64,000 bases of DNA, taken from NCBI GenBank assembly GCA_001724025.1, contig MEDJ01000004.1, positions 119,466 to 183,465 of the forward strand, in the 5' to 3' direction. A program made the position numbers and the translations under genes. Within the stretch, counting starts at the first letter, position 1. Every line of letters starts with the position of its first letter. Under the pieces are notes generated by a model. It did not search any database. It worked only from the letters and a program-made list of their open reading frames with translations, and was not told the origin of the DNA. Of this stretch, positions 8,179 through 20,391 are shown one piece after another. The stretch is from Acidobacteria bacterium SCN 69-37 (lineage in GTDB: Bacteria > Acidobacteriota > Vicinamibacteria > Vicinamibacterales > SCN-69-37).

Positions 8179-9735
8179 GTGGCTCCACGCGATCCCGACG
8201 CATTCCCGATGGCGTCCTCCCTGTCACCCGGCGCCTTCGTCGATCTCTTCCGCGGCCTGCAGGAAGGGCTGTACGTCGGGCTCGCCGGTCCGGACACGAC
8301 GATGACCCTGGCCGCCAATCCGCACATCCGCTCGATCTTCGGCTGGCCGCCCGAGACGCCCGACGCGGGCGTCCGCCCGCTCGATCCCGATCGGTTCGTC
8401 GACGATCAGGCCCGTGAGGCCTTCCTCGCCCGGCTGCACGACGACGGCGCGGTGCGCGACTGCCTGCTGCGACTCCGGCACGTCGACGGCACCGCGATGT
8501 GGATCGAGGTGACGGCGCGCGCCGCCAGGACCGGTCCCGCGGCCGCGCTGCGCATCGAGGCCATGATGCGCGACGTCACCGATCGCAAGCGCCTCCAGGA
8601 TCAGGCGCGCGATCTGTACCAGCAGCTCGCGCAGTCCGAGCGGCTGGCCGCGCTCGGACAGACGATGTCGGGCGTGGCGCACGAGCTGAACAATCCGCTG
8701 GCCACCATCCTCGCCTGCGCCGAACGCCTGCACGGCCGCCGGCTCGACGACTCGACACGCCGCGATCTCGAAGCCATCCACAACGCCGCCGAACGGGCCG
8801 CGCGCATCGTCCGCAACCTGCAGACGTTCGCGCGCAAGCGCCACACCACGCGGACCACCGTCGATCTCAATCAGGTGGCGCGCGAAACGCTGGCGCTGCG
8901 CGCCTACGAGCATCGCGCCACCAGCATCGTGGCCGGCGAAGATCTCGCGTCCTCCCTGCCCCCGGTGTTCGTCGATCCGCACCAGATCCAGCAGATCGTC
9001 CTCAACCTGCTGATCAACGCCGAGCAGGCCATGCTCGAAGCCCGCGGCCATGGCCGCCTGCTCGTGCGCACCTGGGAAGACGCCGACCGCGACGCCGTGG
9101 TCCTCGAGGTGAGCGACGACGGCCCGGGTGTGCCAGACGAGATGCAGGCGCGCGTCTTCGATCCGTTTTTCACGACGAAGGCCGTGGGCAAGGGTACGGG
9201 GCTCGGCTTGAGCGTGGCGTACGCGATTGCCCAGGAACACGGCGGACAGATCAGCGTGGGATCGCCGGGGCCGCTCGGGGGCGCGTCGTTCCTGCTGGAA
9301 CTGCCCGTCAGCGGCACGCGGGTGAAGGCGCCCGACACGGCGCCGACCGTCTCGCTGCCGCCCGTCCCCAAGGGCACACGGGCGCTCGTGATCGAAGACG
9401 AGGCCGCGCTCGGCGATGCCGTGGCCGCGGCGCTGGCCGACGAGGGCTTCCGGCCCGACCGTGCGGAGAACGGGGAAGAGGCGCTCGCGCGGATCCGCGA
9501 ACGCCACTACGACGTGATCATCTGTGACTTGAAGATGCCGAAGGTCGACGGCATGGCGTTCTTCCGTGCCGTGTCCGCCAAGATGCCGCACATCGCCAAA
9601 CGGCTGATCTTCGTGACCGGCGACGTGGCCGGAACGGATGCGGAACGATTCCTCGAAGAGAGCCGATGCCGGTGGGTCCCCAAGCCATTCCGGCTGCGCG
9701 ATCTCGTGCGGCTCGCGCGGGAAACGCTCAACTGA
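8179..9735 (+). CDS. Hybrid histidine kinase (PAS-HisKA-HATPase-REC)
   Basis: A 518-residue soluble sensor kinase with a GTG start at 8179 (ATG 8209 is an alternative, 10 residues shorter). A PAS-like domain spans about 20-135. The DHp helix holds SGVAHELNNPLA with His168. The ATPase domain has an N box, DDGPGVP and GTGLGLS. A receiver domain follows (about 400-518) with Asp450 in ICDLKMP and Lys502. Autophosphorylation at His168 and transfer to Asp450, or to the NtrC-type regulator encoded at 11494, is likely by family. There is no membrane segment, so the signal is cytoplasmic. Confidence 0.92.
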   Translation: MAPRDPDAFPMASSLSPGAFVDLFRGLQEGLYVGLAGPDTTMTLAANPHIRSIFGWPPETPDAGVRPLDPDRFVDDQAREAFLARLHDDGAVRDCLLRLRHVDGTAMWIEVTARAARTGPAAALRIEAMMRDVTDRKRLQDQARDLYQQLAQSERLAALGQTMSGVAHELNNPLATILACAERLHGRRLDDSTRRDLEAIHNAAERAARIVRNLQTFARKRHTTRTTVDLNQVARETLALRAYEHRATSIVAGEDLASSLPPVFVDPHQIQQIVLNLLINAEQAMLEARGHGRLLVRTWEDADRDAVVLEVSDDGPGVPDEMQARVFDPFFTTKAVGKGTGLGLSVAYAIAQEHGGQISVGSPGPLGGASFLLELPVSGTRVKAPDTAPTVSLPPVPKGTRALVIEDEAALGDAVAAALADEGFRPDRAENGEEALARIRERHYDVIICDLKMPKVDGMAFFRAVSAKMPHIAKRLIFVTGDVAGTDAERFLEESRCRWVPKPFRLRDLVRLARETLN

Positions 9736-9741
9736 TCGTCG

Positions 9742-10587
9742 TCAGGCCACGGCCTGGCGCGCTTCGGCCACACGCGTGCGCCGCGGCACGCGTGACGCGG
9801 CCTTCGCAAACGCCGGACGGGTGGTCCTGGCCACCAGCCGGGGCCGGACCGCCGGAGCCGGTGCGGACGCCGCCGCCGGTGCCGGGGTCGCCAGCACGCG
9901 GCGCAGGCGCTGGATCGCGCGCGCGTGCAGCTGCGAGACACGCGATTCGTTGACGCCGATCTGCTGGCCAATCTGCTTCATCGTCGCTTCGCCGAAGTAA
10001 TAGAGCGAGAGAATCCGGCGCTCGCGCGATGGCAGCAGCGCCAGCGCCTGGCGCACGCGCGTGCGCGTCTGGTTGTCTTCGAAGAGGCGGTCTGGCGCAG
10101 CCGGCTCGCTCGGGACGAGCACGGGCGGCAGGGTGGCCGGATCGAGCGTGTCGAGGTTGGCGAGCGGCGATGTCTGTTCGATGGTGGTGATGCGGACGAT
10201 CGTGCGCTCGAGCTGCGGGACGTCGACACCGACGCGACGCGCCAGGTCCGCCGTGCTCGGCTCGGCGCCAAGTTCGCGACGCAGCTGCTCGCGGGCCGCT
10301 TCAATCTCCCGGCGGGCACGACGCACGCCGCGCGGCCAGGCATCGCGGCGCAGGGCGTCGATAATCGCCCCCCGCACGCGGCGCTCGGCAAACGTCTCGA
10401 ACTTGATGCCGCGGGCCTCGTCGAACCGGTGAGCCGCGTCGATCAAACCGAGCACCCCGTCCTGCACGAGATCGCCCAGGTCGATCGAATGCGGCATCGT
10501 CGACGCCATGCGCCGCGCGAGCGACTCCACGAACGGCAGGCCGGCCTCGACCCGCTCCTGCTGGCTGATTTCCAACGGCACCCGCAT
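9742..10587 (-). CDS. FliA/WhiG-family RNA polymerase sigma factor
   Basis: A 281-residue sigma-70 family member lacking region 1. Region 2 lies at about 15-85 (DLVQDGVLGLIDAAHRFD; KFETFAERRVRGAIIDALR), region 3 at about 90-150, and region 4 at about 178-232 with helix-turn-helix TMKQIGQQIGVNESRVSQL. This matches the sigma-28 group, which directs transcription of flagellar or developmental genes. A basic Ala/Pro/Arg-rich tail of about 50 residues follows region 4 and is unusual. A GGAGG ribosome site lies 9 bases upstream of ATG 10587. No flagellar gene is seen here. It converges with the hybrid kinase gene, 6 bases apart. Confidence 0.88.
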   Translation of the reverse strand: MRVPLEISQQERVEAGLPFVESLARRMASTMPHSIDLGDLVQDGVLGLIDAAHRFDEARGIKFETFAERRVRGAIIDALRRDAWPRGVRRARREIEAAREQLRRELGAEPSTADLARRVGVDVPQLERTIVRITTIEQTSPLANLDTLDPATLPPVLVPSEPAAPDRLFEDNQTRTRVRQALALLPSRERRILSLYYFGEATMKQIGQQIGVNESRVSQLHARAIQRLRRVLATPAPAAASAPAPAVRPRLVARTTRPAFAKAASRVPRRTRVAEARQAVA

Positions 10588-10862
10588 GCGTCAAACCTCC
10601 GTCGAACCAGAAGTGGTTCGCGGGCTCCATATCGCAACTGCGGTGCCAACAGCGGGCACGCGTCCGCCACCGGCGGACCCAATCCGAATTTCAGCTATAA
10701 AATATTGATTCTACGCGGCTTACCGACAAGGCCAGATCGTGAAGGCATGTGAAGGTCCAGGCAGAAGGGGCAACGACAGGTGTCGAACCATTGACACTCG
10801 CGATCAGAGTTGTCATGTATCCGACATCCCGCGATCGGTCCACCGACAGCCTGGCCCGGCCA
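10588..10862. other. Upstream region of the sigma gene
   Basis: A 275-base stretch without a gene. It contains the GGAGG of the sigma gene and an AT-rich patch at 10695-10713 (GCTATAAAATATTGATTC region) that is the likely promoter area on the minus strand. I cannot assign -35/-10 boxes with confidence. Confidence 0.4.
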
Positions 10863-11159
10863 TCAGCGTGCCGGCGGCACACTGATCACGATGAGCCGAC
10901 GCAACTCCTGGACGGCCGAGATGGCGTCGAGCGCCCCGCTGACCACGAGTCCAGCCCGGGCCCGCTGCGTGTCGTCGCTCAGCCGCGCCTCCAGCAACTC
11001 GGCATTGGCCAGGATGACGCCCAGCTGATTGTTGAGCCGATGAAAGGCCTGTGAGAGGTCAGGGCCGAGGTCGGGCGGGGCCTGGGGCGGACGCGATCCA
11101 GCCTCAGGCGCCACGGCTGAGCCGCTGCTGCGTCCAGGTCGTTCCGCGGTCGCCCTCAC
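10863..11159 (-). CDS. Stand-alone DHp-like (HisKA) domain protein
   Basis: Up to 98 residues. The C-terminal 65 resemble the dimerisation/phosphotransfer helices of histidine kinases: FHRLNNQLGVILANAELL places His40 where kinases have the phosphorylated His of HELNNPL, followed by a second helix. No ATPase domain follows; the stop is at 10863. It may be a phosphotransfer protein like Spo0B or an inhibitor of a kinase, or a remnant. The HTH gene upstream overlaps by 56 bases if the ATG at 11159 is used; GTG 11114 would reduce this to 11 bases and give 83 residues. Function is inferred only. Confidence 0.6.
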   Translation of the reverse strand: MRATAERPGRSSGSAVAPEAGSRPPQAPPDLGPDLSQAFHRLNNQLGVILANAELLEARLSDDTQRARAGLVVSGALDAISAVQELRRLIVISVPPAR

Positions 11160-11346
11160 CTTCGGGGGCGGCCTCGGGATCGCGCCACAGCGTGTCCTCG
11201 AAAATCCGGACCGACCCGCCGGCCGTGCGGACGTACTGCACCTTGCCGCCCGCCAGCCAGTTGTAGATGGTTCGCCGGCTCACGCCGACCAGCTCACACG
11301 CGCGTGGAATCGACACGGTCTTTCGCTCAAGCAACATTTCACCCAT
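11104..11346 (-). CDS. Small helix-turn-helix DNA-binding protein (excisionase/MerR-like)
   Basis: An 80-residue protein. Residues 10-50 form a winged helix-turn-helix of the HTH_17/excisionase type: SIPRACELVGVSRRTIYNWL followed by a wing ending in VRIFEDTLWR. Such proteins bind DNA as small transcription factors or recombination directionality factors. No integrase or phage gene is nearby, so a regulatory role is more likely. It is the first gene of a two-gene unit with the DHp-like protein and is divergent from the NtrC-type activator, whose promoter it may control. Confidence 0.75.
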   Translation of the reverse strand: MGEMLLERKTVSIPRACELVGVSRRTIYNWLAGGKVQYVRTAGGSVRIFEDTLWRDPEAAPEGEGDRGTTWTQQRLSRGA

Positions 11347-11493
11347 CCCGCGGCCTCCTGAAGTACCTGGCCGGCAAGCCCGAAGGCGTTTTCAAGGACG
11401 TTATCGGCTGCCTTTCCACGTGACTTTAACGACACATCGTGCTTGCACTCGACCGCCCGGCCGCTTCATGTCAAAATATCGTCGCCCTCCACA

Positions 11494-12888
11494 ATGGCAA
11501 GCGACAATCAAACACAACATCTCCTCCTCGTCGACGACGAAGCAGGCTTCCGGGAGGCCATTGCCGAGCGCCTGCACGACAGCGGCTTTGCCGTGACCCA
11601 GGCCGGGACCGGCGAGGAGGCGCGCGATCGGCTCGACCAGTTCGCCTTCGACGTCATCGTCACCGACCTGCGGCTGCCGGGTATCGACGGCCGTGCGGTA
11701 CTCGACGACGCCCTCGGCCGCTATCCCGACATCATCGCCATCGTCATCACCGGCTTCGGGACCGTGCGCGAGGCCGTCGAAATCACGCGACTCGGGGCCG
11801 AAGGCTTCATCACCAAACCGTTCCAGTTCGAGGAGCTCCTCCACGAGATCAGCACCGCGACGGAAAAGCGCCGCCTGAAAGCCGAGAACGCGTACCTGCG
11901 CGCGCAGCTCCACGATCGCTTCGGGATCGAAGGCATCATCGGCCGGACGAAGGTCATGCAGGAGCTGTTCGACCTGCTGCGGACGGTGGCGGCCACCGCG
12001 AGCACCGTGTTGATCACGGGCGAGACGGGCACGGGCAAGGAGCTGGCCGCGCGTGCGATTCACGACGCGAGTCCGCGGCGCGCGCAGCGGTTCGTCGCCA
12101 TCAACTGCAGCGCCATTCCCGAGACGCTGCTCGAGGCCGAGCTCTTCGGCCACGTGCGCGGTGCGTTCACGGGGGCGGTCGCCAACAGGGTCGGCCGTAT
12201 CGAGCAGGCACACCGCGGCACGCTCTTCCTCGACGAGGTCGGAACGATGAGCCCGGCGCTGCAGGCCAAGCTGCTGCGCGTGCTCCAGGCGCGCGAGTTC
12301 GAGCGGGTGGGGGACTCCCACACGATCCGCGCCGACGTGCGCGTCATTGCGGCGACCAACTCCGATCTGAAGAAGATGGTCGAGGACGGTGCGTTCCGCG
12401 AGGATCTGTACTACCGTCTCAACGTCATCCCCGTGCGTCTGCCGCCGCTGCGCGAACGCCGCGCGGACATCCCGCTGCTGGGCCAGCACTTCCTCGAACA
12501 GTTCAGCCGGCAGACGCCGGAGCGCGGGCGCGTCACGCTGTCGCAGGACGCACAGCAGGCCCTGATGGCGTTCGACTGGCCGGGCAACGTGCGGCAGCTC
12601 GAGAACGTCATCGAGCGGACGTTCGCCCTCTCGCCCGGACGCACACAGCTCACCGGCATCGATCTCCCCGACGAGATCCGCGACACGGGCACGCTGCTCG
12701 ATCCGGCCGAGGTGGTCTTTCCCGATCACGGCATCGAGATGGATCGCCTGGTCAACGACTTCGAGCACACGCTCATCCGCCGCGCGCTCGAACGCACGGG
12801 CGGCAACAAGCGCCTGGCGGCCGATCTTCTGCACGTCAAGCGCACGACCCTCATCGAGAAACTGAAGCGACTGGAACGGGTGAACTGA
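11494..12888 (+). CDS. NtrC-family sigma-54-dependent response regulator
   Basis: A 464-residue activator from ATG 11494 (an in-frame TTG lies 51 bases upstream; no strong ribosome site is seen for either). The receiver domain has Asp58 in VTDLRLPG, Thr86 and Lys108. The AAA+ domain has Walker A GETGTGKE (176-183), the sigma-54 contact loop GAFTGA (223-228) and Walker B GTLFLDE. A Fis-type helix-turn-helix ends the protein ([18 protein letters not shown]). It remodels sigma-54 RNA polymerase when phosphorylated. The hybrid kinase at 8179 is the nearest candidate donor. Its stop overlaps the next start (TGATG). Confidence 0.93.
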   Translation: MASDNQTQHLLLVDDEAGFREAIAERLHDSGFAVTQAGTGEEARDRLDQFAFDVIVTDLRLPGIDGRAVLDDALGRYPDIIAIVITGFGTVREAVEITRLGAEGFITKPFQFEELLHEISTATEKRRLKAENAYLRAQLHDRFGIEGIIGRTKVMQELFDLLRTVAATASTVLITGETGTGKELAARAIHDASPRRAQRFVAINCSAIPETLLEAELFGHVRGAFTGAVANRVGRIEQAHRGTLFLDEVGTMSPALQAKLLRVLQAREFERVGDSHTIRADVRVIAATNSDLKKMVEDGAFREDLYYRLNVIPVRLPPLRERRADIPLLGQHFLEQFSRQTPERGRVTLSQDAQQALMAFDWPGNVRQLENVIERTFALSPGRTQLTGIDLPDEIRDTGTLLDPAEVVFPDHGIEMDRLVNDFEHTLIRRALERTGGNKRLAADLLHVKRTTLIEKLKRLERVN

Positions 12889-13646
12889 TGGCCAAATTCT
12901 TCCGCTGCTGGGTGATCGTCGCCGGCACGCAGCCCACGGCGTTCCGCGCGCGCGACGCCGAGGATCTCGTGCCGACACTGCGGCAACTGCAGCGCACGCA
13001 GTCCGACGTGTCGCTGATGTGGTTCGAGCGCGGCCGCCTCTGGCCATCGCCCGACGAGGCGAGACACGCCCTGCTCGAACGACGCCGCCAGCCGACAGGC
13101 CGCGGGCGCGACTGGCGGCCCGGCGGCAATCACAAGGATCCGCGGGCGAAGTTCGACGTGCCGCGCGACGTGAAGCGCGCGCGGTTCAAGAAGCGCCTGA
13201 TTGCCGGCCGCATCCGCGACGAGGAGACCGGGCCGTCATCCCGGCCACCGTCGGGAGGATCATCCGGGCCGTCCCGCGCGCCGGGATCACCGAACCCCTC
13301 AGGCCCCCGCGGCGCCCGCCCGTTCAGGAATGGGCCGCCGGCGTCGGGCACGCGTCCCGGGGGACCGAAGCCGTTCAAGCCGTTCGCGAAACCCGGCGGC
13401 GGCACACGCGGACCCGGCAGTTCGCGCGGCCCATCGTCGCGGCCGCCTACCGGCGGATCATCGCGCGGTCCGTCGTCCCGGCCGCCTGCCGGCGGATCGT
13501 CGCGCGGCCCGTCATCCCGGCCACCTGCCGGCGGATCGTCACGCGGCCCATCGTCCCGGCCGCCTGCCGGCGGATCGTCACGCGGCCCGTCCACCAGGCG
13601 ACCCGCCGGCCGCAGCAGCGTCCCGAAGCGACGGACCGACAAATGA
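12888..13646 (+). CDS. Uncharacterised protein with Ser/Arg/Pro/Gly repeat tail
   Basis: A 252-residue protein I cannot assign. The first 70 residues look folded ([37 protein letters not shown]). A basic stretch follows (about 75-110), then a low-complexity region rich in Pro, Gly, Ser and Arg. This includes almost five copies of a 13-residue unit of the form SSRGPSSRPPAGG, encoded by the 39-base tandem repeat. A basic, disordered tail of this kind suggests nucleic acid or polyanion binding. The start overlaps the NtrC-type stop and the end overlaps the next start, so the three genes are translationally coupled. Confidence 0.75.
   Translation: MAKFFRCWVIVAGTQPTAFRARDAEDLVPTLRQLQRTQSDVSLMWFERGRLWPSPDEARHALLERRRQPTGRGRDWRPGGNHKDPRAKFDVPRDVKRARFKKRLIAGRIRDEETGPSSRPPSGGSSGPSRAPGSPNPSGPRGARPFRNGPPASGTRPGGPKPFKPFAKPGGGTRGPGSSRGPSSRPPTGGSSRGPSSRPPAGGSSRGPSSRPPAGGSSRGPSSRPPAGGSSRGPSTRRPAGRSSVPKRRTDK
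13422..13607 (+). repeat. 39-base in-frame tandem repeat, about 4.8 copies
   Basis: Units at 13422-13460, 13461-13499, 13500-13538 and 13539-13577, with a diverged partial fifth to about 13607. Each encodes 13 residues, so copy-number change would keep the frame. Copies differ by a few third-position and some coding changes. Confidence 0.9.
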
Positions 13647-13972
13647 TCCAGCACATCGTCCTGTTCACGCCGAAGGCCGACCTGCCGGCGGCGACGCGCC
13701 AGGCTTTCGCCGGCCACGTCACCGACACGCTCGCGGCGTCGCCCGCCATCTCGCGTTACACGGTCGGCCGCCGGGTCGACATCGACGCCGGATATCAGCG
13801 CAGTGCAGGTGACAAGGTCTACGAGTACGCCGCGGTCCTGGAATTCGACGACCGGGATCGGCTGATCGCGTATCTCAACGATCCGACACACGCGCGGCTG
13901 GGCAACGCGTTCTGGGAATATTGCGAGAGTTGCGTGGTCTGCGAGGTCGATCTGTCAGCCCCGCTCGTCTGA
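13643..13972 (+). CDS. Dabb (stress-responsive alpha-beta barrel) family protein
   Basis: A 109-residue protein starting at ATG 13643, which overlaps the stop of the previous gene (ATGA). It begins MIQHIVLFTPKADLP and contains a central beta-rich part ending in FDDRDRLIAYLNDPTHARL, typical of the dimeric Dabb ferredoxin-like barrel. The biochemical role of bacterial Dabb proteins is mostly unknown; some relatives are small enzymes on aromatic or polyketide substrates. Coupling to the NtrC-type regulator gene is the only context clue. Confidence 0.82.
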   Translation: MIQHIVLFTPKADLPAATRQAFAGHVTDTLAASPAISRYTVGRRVDIDAGYQRSAGDKVYEYAAVLEFDDRDRLIAYLNDPTHARLGNAFWEYCESCVVCEVDLSAPLV

Positions 13973-14047
13973 TTGCGCGCGTGATTGCGATCGGCGGTGT
14001 CCGGCCGCGGCGGTCACGCCCCCGTGGCTCGTCCGCCGCGAGCGGCG

Positions 14048-15094
14048 TCAGCCACCGACCAGCGCGGGCGCGCCGAAGAACTCGTGGATGAGCTGCCGCA
14101 GGGCCCCGACCGAGTCGGTGGAGTTGATGGCCACCCGCAGCTGCGCGCCGCCGTCGAGCCCCTTCGTGTACCAGGCCCCGAGCGCACGGACCTTGTTGAT
14201 GACCCAGCGCTCGCGGCCACGAGCCGGCTCGGGCGCGGTCACGCCTGGCGCCGTGTGCCGGAAACCGGCCGACTCGCCAACGCGCTCGCGCATCAGGAGA
14301 TCGATGTAGTCGAGGAGGAACGCACCGCGGTCCTCGAGCGCGACGTCGGGGGTCAGCGTGCGCCCGGCCGCCAGCGTGGCCGCCTGGCTGAAGATCCACG
14401 GGTTACGCAGCGCGCCGCGGCCCACGAGCACGCCGCGCGCCCCGGTATCGCGCAGACGCGACACCACCTGATCGGGCAGCACGCAGTCGCCCGATCCGAA
14501 GACCGGGATCGCGACCGACCCGGCCACGCGGCCGATGAGCGACCAATCCGACTCGCCCGTGTAGGACTGCGCCGCCGTCCGGCCGTGGACGGCCACGGCC
14601 GCAGCGCCCGCGTCCTCCACCATCTTCGCGAGCAGCGGGGCGTTGATTTCCTTCTCGTTCCAGCCGGCGCGCATCTTCACCGTCACCGGAATCTTCACCG
14701 CCGAGGCCATGGCGCGGACGATCTCTGCCGCGTGCGACGGCTCGCGCATCAGGCTGCACCCGGCCTGGTGCTTCGCGATCTTCGGGACCGGACACCCCAT
14801 GTTGATGTCGACCACATCGGCGCCCATGCCCTCGACGATCTGCGCAGCATCGGCCATCACGGCGGGGTCGCCGCCGAAGATCTGAATCGATACCGGACGC
14901 TCTTCTTCCGTGTACTCGGCGTACTCGAGGGTGCGATCGATGCCTCGGACCAGCCCTTCCGAGCTCACCATCTCGGTGACGACGAGGCCGCACCCGCCCT
15001 TGCGCTTCACGAGACGACGGAACGCCGTGTCGGTCATGCCCGCCATGGGCGCGAGCGCGACGGGCTGATCGAGCGTGAGCGCGCCGATCTTCAT
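14048..15094 (-). CDS. dusB: tRNA-dihydrouridine synthase DusB
   Basis: Reduces specific uridines in the tRNA D-loop with FMN and NAD(P)H. The 348-residue protein starts at ATG 15094, overlapping the stop of the PPIase gene by 4 bases. It shows LAPMAGMTDTAFR (FMN site), DINMGCPVPKIAKHQAG with Cys101 as the likely catalytic acid, VTVKMRAGWN and VHGRTAAQSYTG. Length fits DusB. It is the last gene of the long minus-strand series running from atpH and converges on the Dabb gene with a 75-base gap. Confidence 0.92.
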   Translation of the reverse strand: MKIGALTLDQPVALAPMAGMTDTAFRRLVKRKGGCGLVVTEMVSSEGLVRGIDRTLEYAEYTEEERPVSIQIFGGDPAVMADAAQIVEGMGADVVDINMGCPVPKIAKHQAGCSLMREPSHAAEIVRAMASAVKIPVTVKMRAGWNEKEINAPLLAKMVEDAGAAAVAVHGRTAAQSYTGESDWSLIGRVAGSVAIPVFGSGDCVLPDQVVSRLRDTGARGVLVGRGALRNPWIFSQAATLAAGRTLTPDVALEDRGAFLLDYIDLLMRERVGESAGFRHTAPGVTAPEPARGRERWVINKVRALGAWYTKGLDGGAQLRVAINSTDSVGALRQLIHEFFGAPALVGG

Positions 15095-16230
15095 GACGGG
15101 TCGGCCGCCGCCGTCGTCGTTTCGGCCACACGCTTCTCGTAGATCTGGCGCAGCGACTCGTCCTTCCATTCGATCACGGCCTGCGACCGCAGGCGCGTCA
15201 GCAGCTTCTGTGTCTCGGGCTCGAGGCGCTCGTTGCGGATGGCGTTCTCGATCTCGCGACGCACGTCATCGAACGGGTGCAGTTCGGGAACCGATCGCGT
15301 TTCGAGTTTGAAGATCTGGTACCCGCGCGTCGTCCGGATCGGCTCGCTGACGCCGCCGGGTTCGAGCGACGACACGACGTCCTTCAACGCGTCGCTCAGG
15401 TCGGAGACGTTGACCGGCCCGATCAGCCCGCCGCTCGCCTTCGTGGCCGAGTCCGAGTTGGCCGACACGAGCGCCGCGAAATCCTCGCCGCCCAGGGCCC
15501 GCGTGCGCAGGCCGTCGATGCGCGTCCTGGCATCGTTGTCGTCGGCCACGCTCGACACTTCCTTGCCGTTCTGCGTCTGCGTGGGCACGCTGATCGACAG
15601 TTCGCGCAGCGTGACCGTGAGCGGTGTCATGAACCTGTCGCCGTGCCGCTTGTAGTACTGCCGCTGCTCCTCGAGCGTGATCGTCATGCTCGGGCCGATC
15701 TCGCGCTGCTGCACGCCCTGCTCGAGATACGAGAACTCGATGTTCTGCCGCAGCTCGTCCATCGTCATGCCTTCCTGCTGCATGGCACGGCGCAGGCCGT
15801 CATCGTCGAGCTTGTTCTGCTTCTTGATGTTCTCGACGGCACTCTTGAACTGGTCGTCGGTGAACGTGATGCCGAGTTCGCGGCCGTGCTGGGCGATCAA
15901 CAGCTGATCGATGGCGCGCACGAGGATGTCGGGGGTCAGCCGCGACAGTTCCGCCTCCAGGTTCGTCGTGCTGCCGGCCGATTCCTTCAGCTCGCGCAGT
16001 ACGCCGATCTGCCTGTTGGTGAGCTGCGACTGCGTGAAGATCTCGCCGTTCACGCGCACGAGGACGCGCTCGATGATGGCCGAGTGACCGTCGGTGGCCG
16101 CCGACGCCGGGGGCGTCGAGGGCGCAGCGGGCGGCGGAGCAGGAGAGGGCGGTGCGACCTGGGCCCACGCGTGGGGTGCCGCAGCCGTGACCGACACCGC
16201 ACACAGGAGCGAAGCGACTACGTGTTTCAT
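15091..16230 (-). CDS. Periplasmic peptidyl-prolyl isomerase, SurA/PpiC type
   Basis: A 379-residue exported chaperone from ATG 16230. Residues 1-23 form a signal peptide ending in AWA. A Pro/Ala-rich linker precedes a SurA_N-like helical domain (about 50-195; IIERVLVRVNGEIFTQSQL), and one parvulin PPIase domain follows (about 205-312). The family helps outer-membrane proteins fold. Only one PPIase domain is present, whereas E. coli SurA has two. It sits 49 bases after mfd and overlaps dusB by 4 bases. Confidence 0.87.
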   Translation of the reverse strand: MKHVVASLLCAVSVTAAAPHAWAQVAPPSPAPPPAAPSTPPASAATDGHSAIIERVLVRVNGEIFTQSQLTNRQIGVLRELKESAGSTTNLEAELSRLTPDILVRAIDQLLIAQHGRELGITFTDDQFKSAVENIKKQNKLDDDGLRRAMQQEGMTMDELRQNIEFSYLEQGVQQREIGPSMTITLEEQRQYYKRHGDRFMTPLTVTLRELSISVPTQTQNGKEVSSVADDNDARTRIDGLRTRALGGEDFAALVSANSDSATKASGGLIGPVNVSDLSDALKDVVSSLEPGGVSEPIRTTRGYQIFKLETRSVPELHPFDDVRREIENAIRNERLEPETQKLLTRLRSQAVIEWKDESLRQIYEKRVAETTTAAADPS

Positions 16231-16279
16231 CGTGACAGACCCGCGGGACGTGCGCCGCAACCGACGCCAAATCAGCATG

Positions 16280-19896
<3,617 letters not shown>

Positions 19897-19900
<4 letters not shown>

Positions 19901-20391
19901 GACGCGCCGCGGATCCTCTCGAGAATGGTGGTGGTCGACCAGCCCGGCTCGATCGTCACGCGGACGACGCGGCCGCCGCGCGCTTCGACCGTCTCGCGGC
20001 CGACGATCGCATCGGCCGCCCAATCGGCGCCCTTCACGAGCACGTCCGGCTGCACGGCCACAATGACCGCCGCCGGCGTCGGCTCATCGAAGATGGTGAC
20101 GGCGTCGACGCACGCGAGTGCCGCGATCAGTTCGGCGCGCTCGCGCTCGGGTGTGACGGGGCGATCGGGCCCCTTGTTGCCACGAACCGATCGGTCGGAG
20201 TTGACGGCGACGATCAGCGCGTCGCCCTCGGCGCGCGCCGCCTGCAGGTAGCGCACGTGGCCCGGGTGCAGCAGATCGAACACGCCGTTGGTGAAGACCA
20301 CGCGTCGTCCCTCGGCGCGCAGGCGCGCGGCCACGGCCGCGCACGCCGCGATCGAGAGCGGCTCGAACGGAGGCGGGGCCTCGCCGGTCAT
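19897..20391 (-). CDS. rfaE2: Heptose-1-phosphate adenylyltransferase (RfaE domain II)
   Basis: Makes ADP-heptose from D-glycero-beta-D-manno-heptose 1-phosphate for lipopolysaccharide or glycan synthesis. The 164-residue protein carries the cytidylyltransferase signature [16 protein letters not shown] (34-49) and [11 protein letters not shown]. The kinase domain fused to it in E. coli HldE is absent, as in many bacteria with split genes. Starts and stops overlap wzt and mfd by 4 bases on each side. Confidence 0.9.

Noticed and set aside
10863..11346. Integrase/prophage remnant because of the excisionase-like HTH
   Set aside because: No integrase, attachment-site duplication or phage gene is nearby; such HTH domains are also common in ordinary regulators.
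13422..13607. Possible CRISPR array from regular repeats
   Set aside because: The 39-base units abut with no spacers and are in frame within a coding region, so they are a protein-coding tandem repeat.
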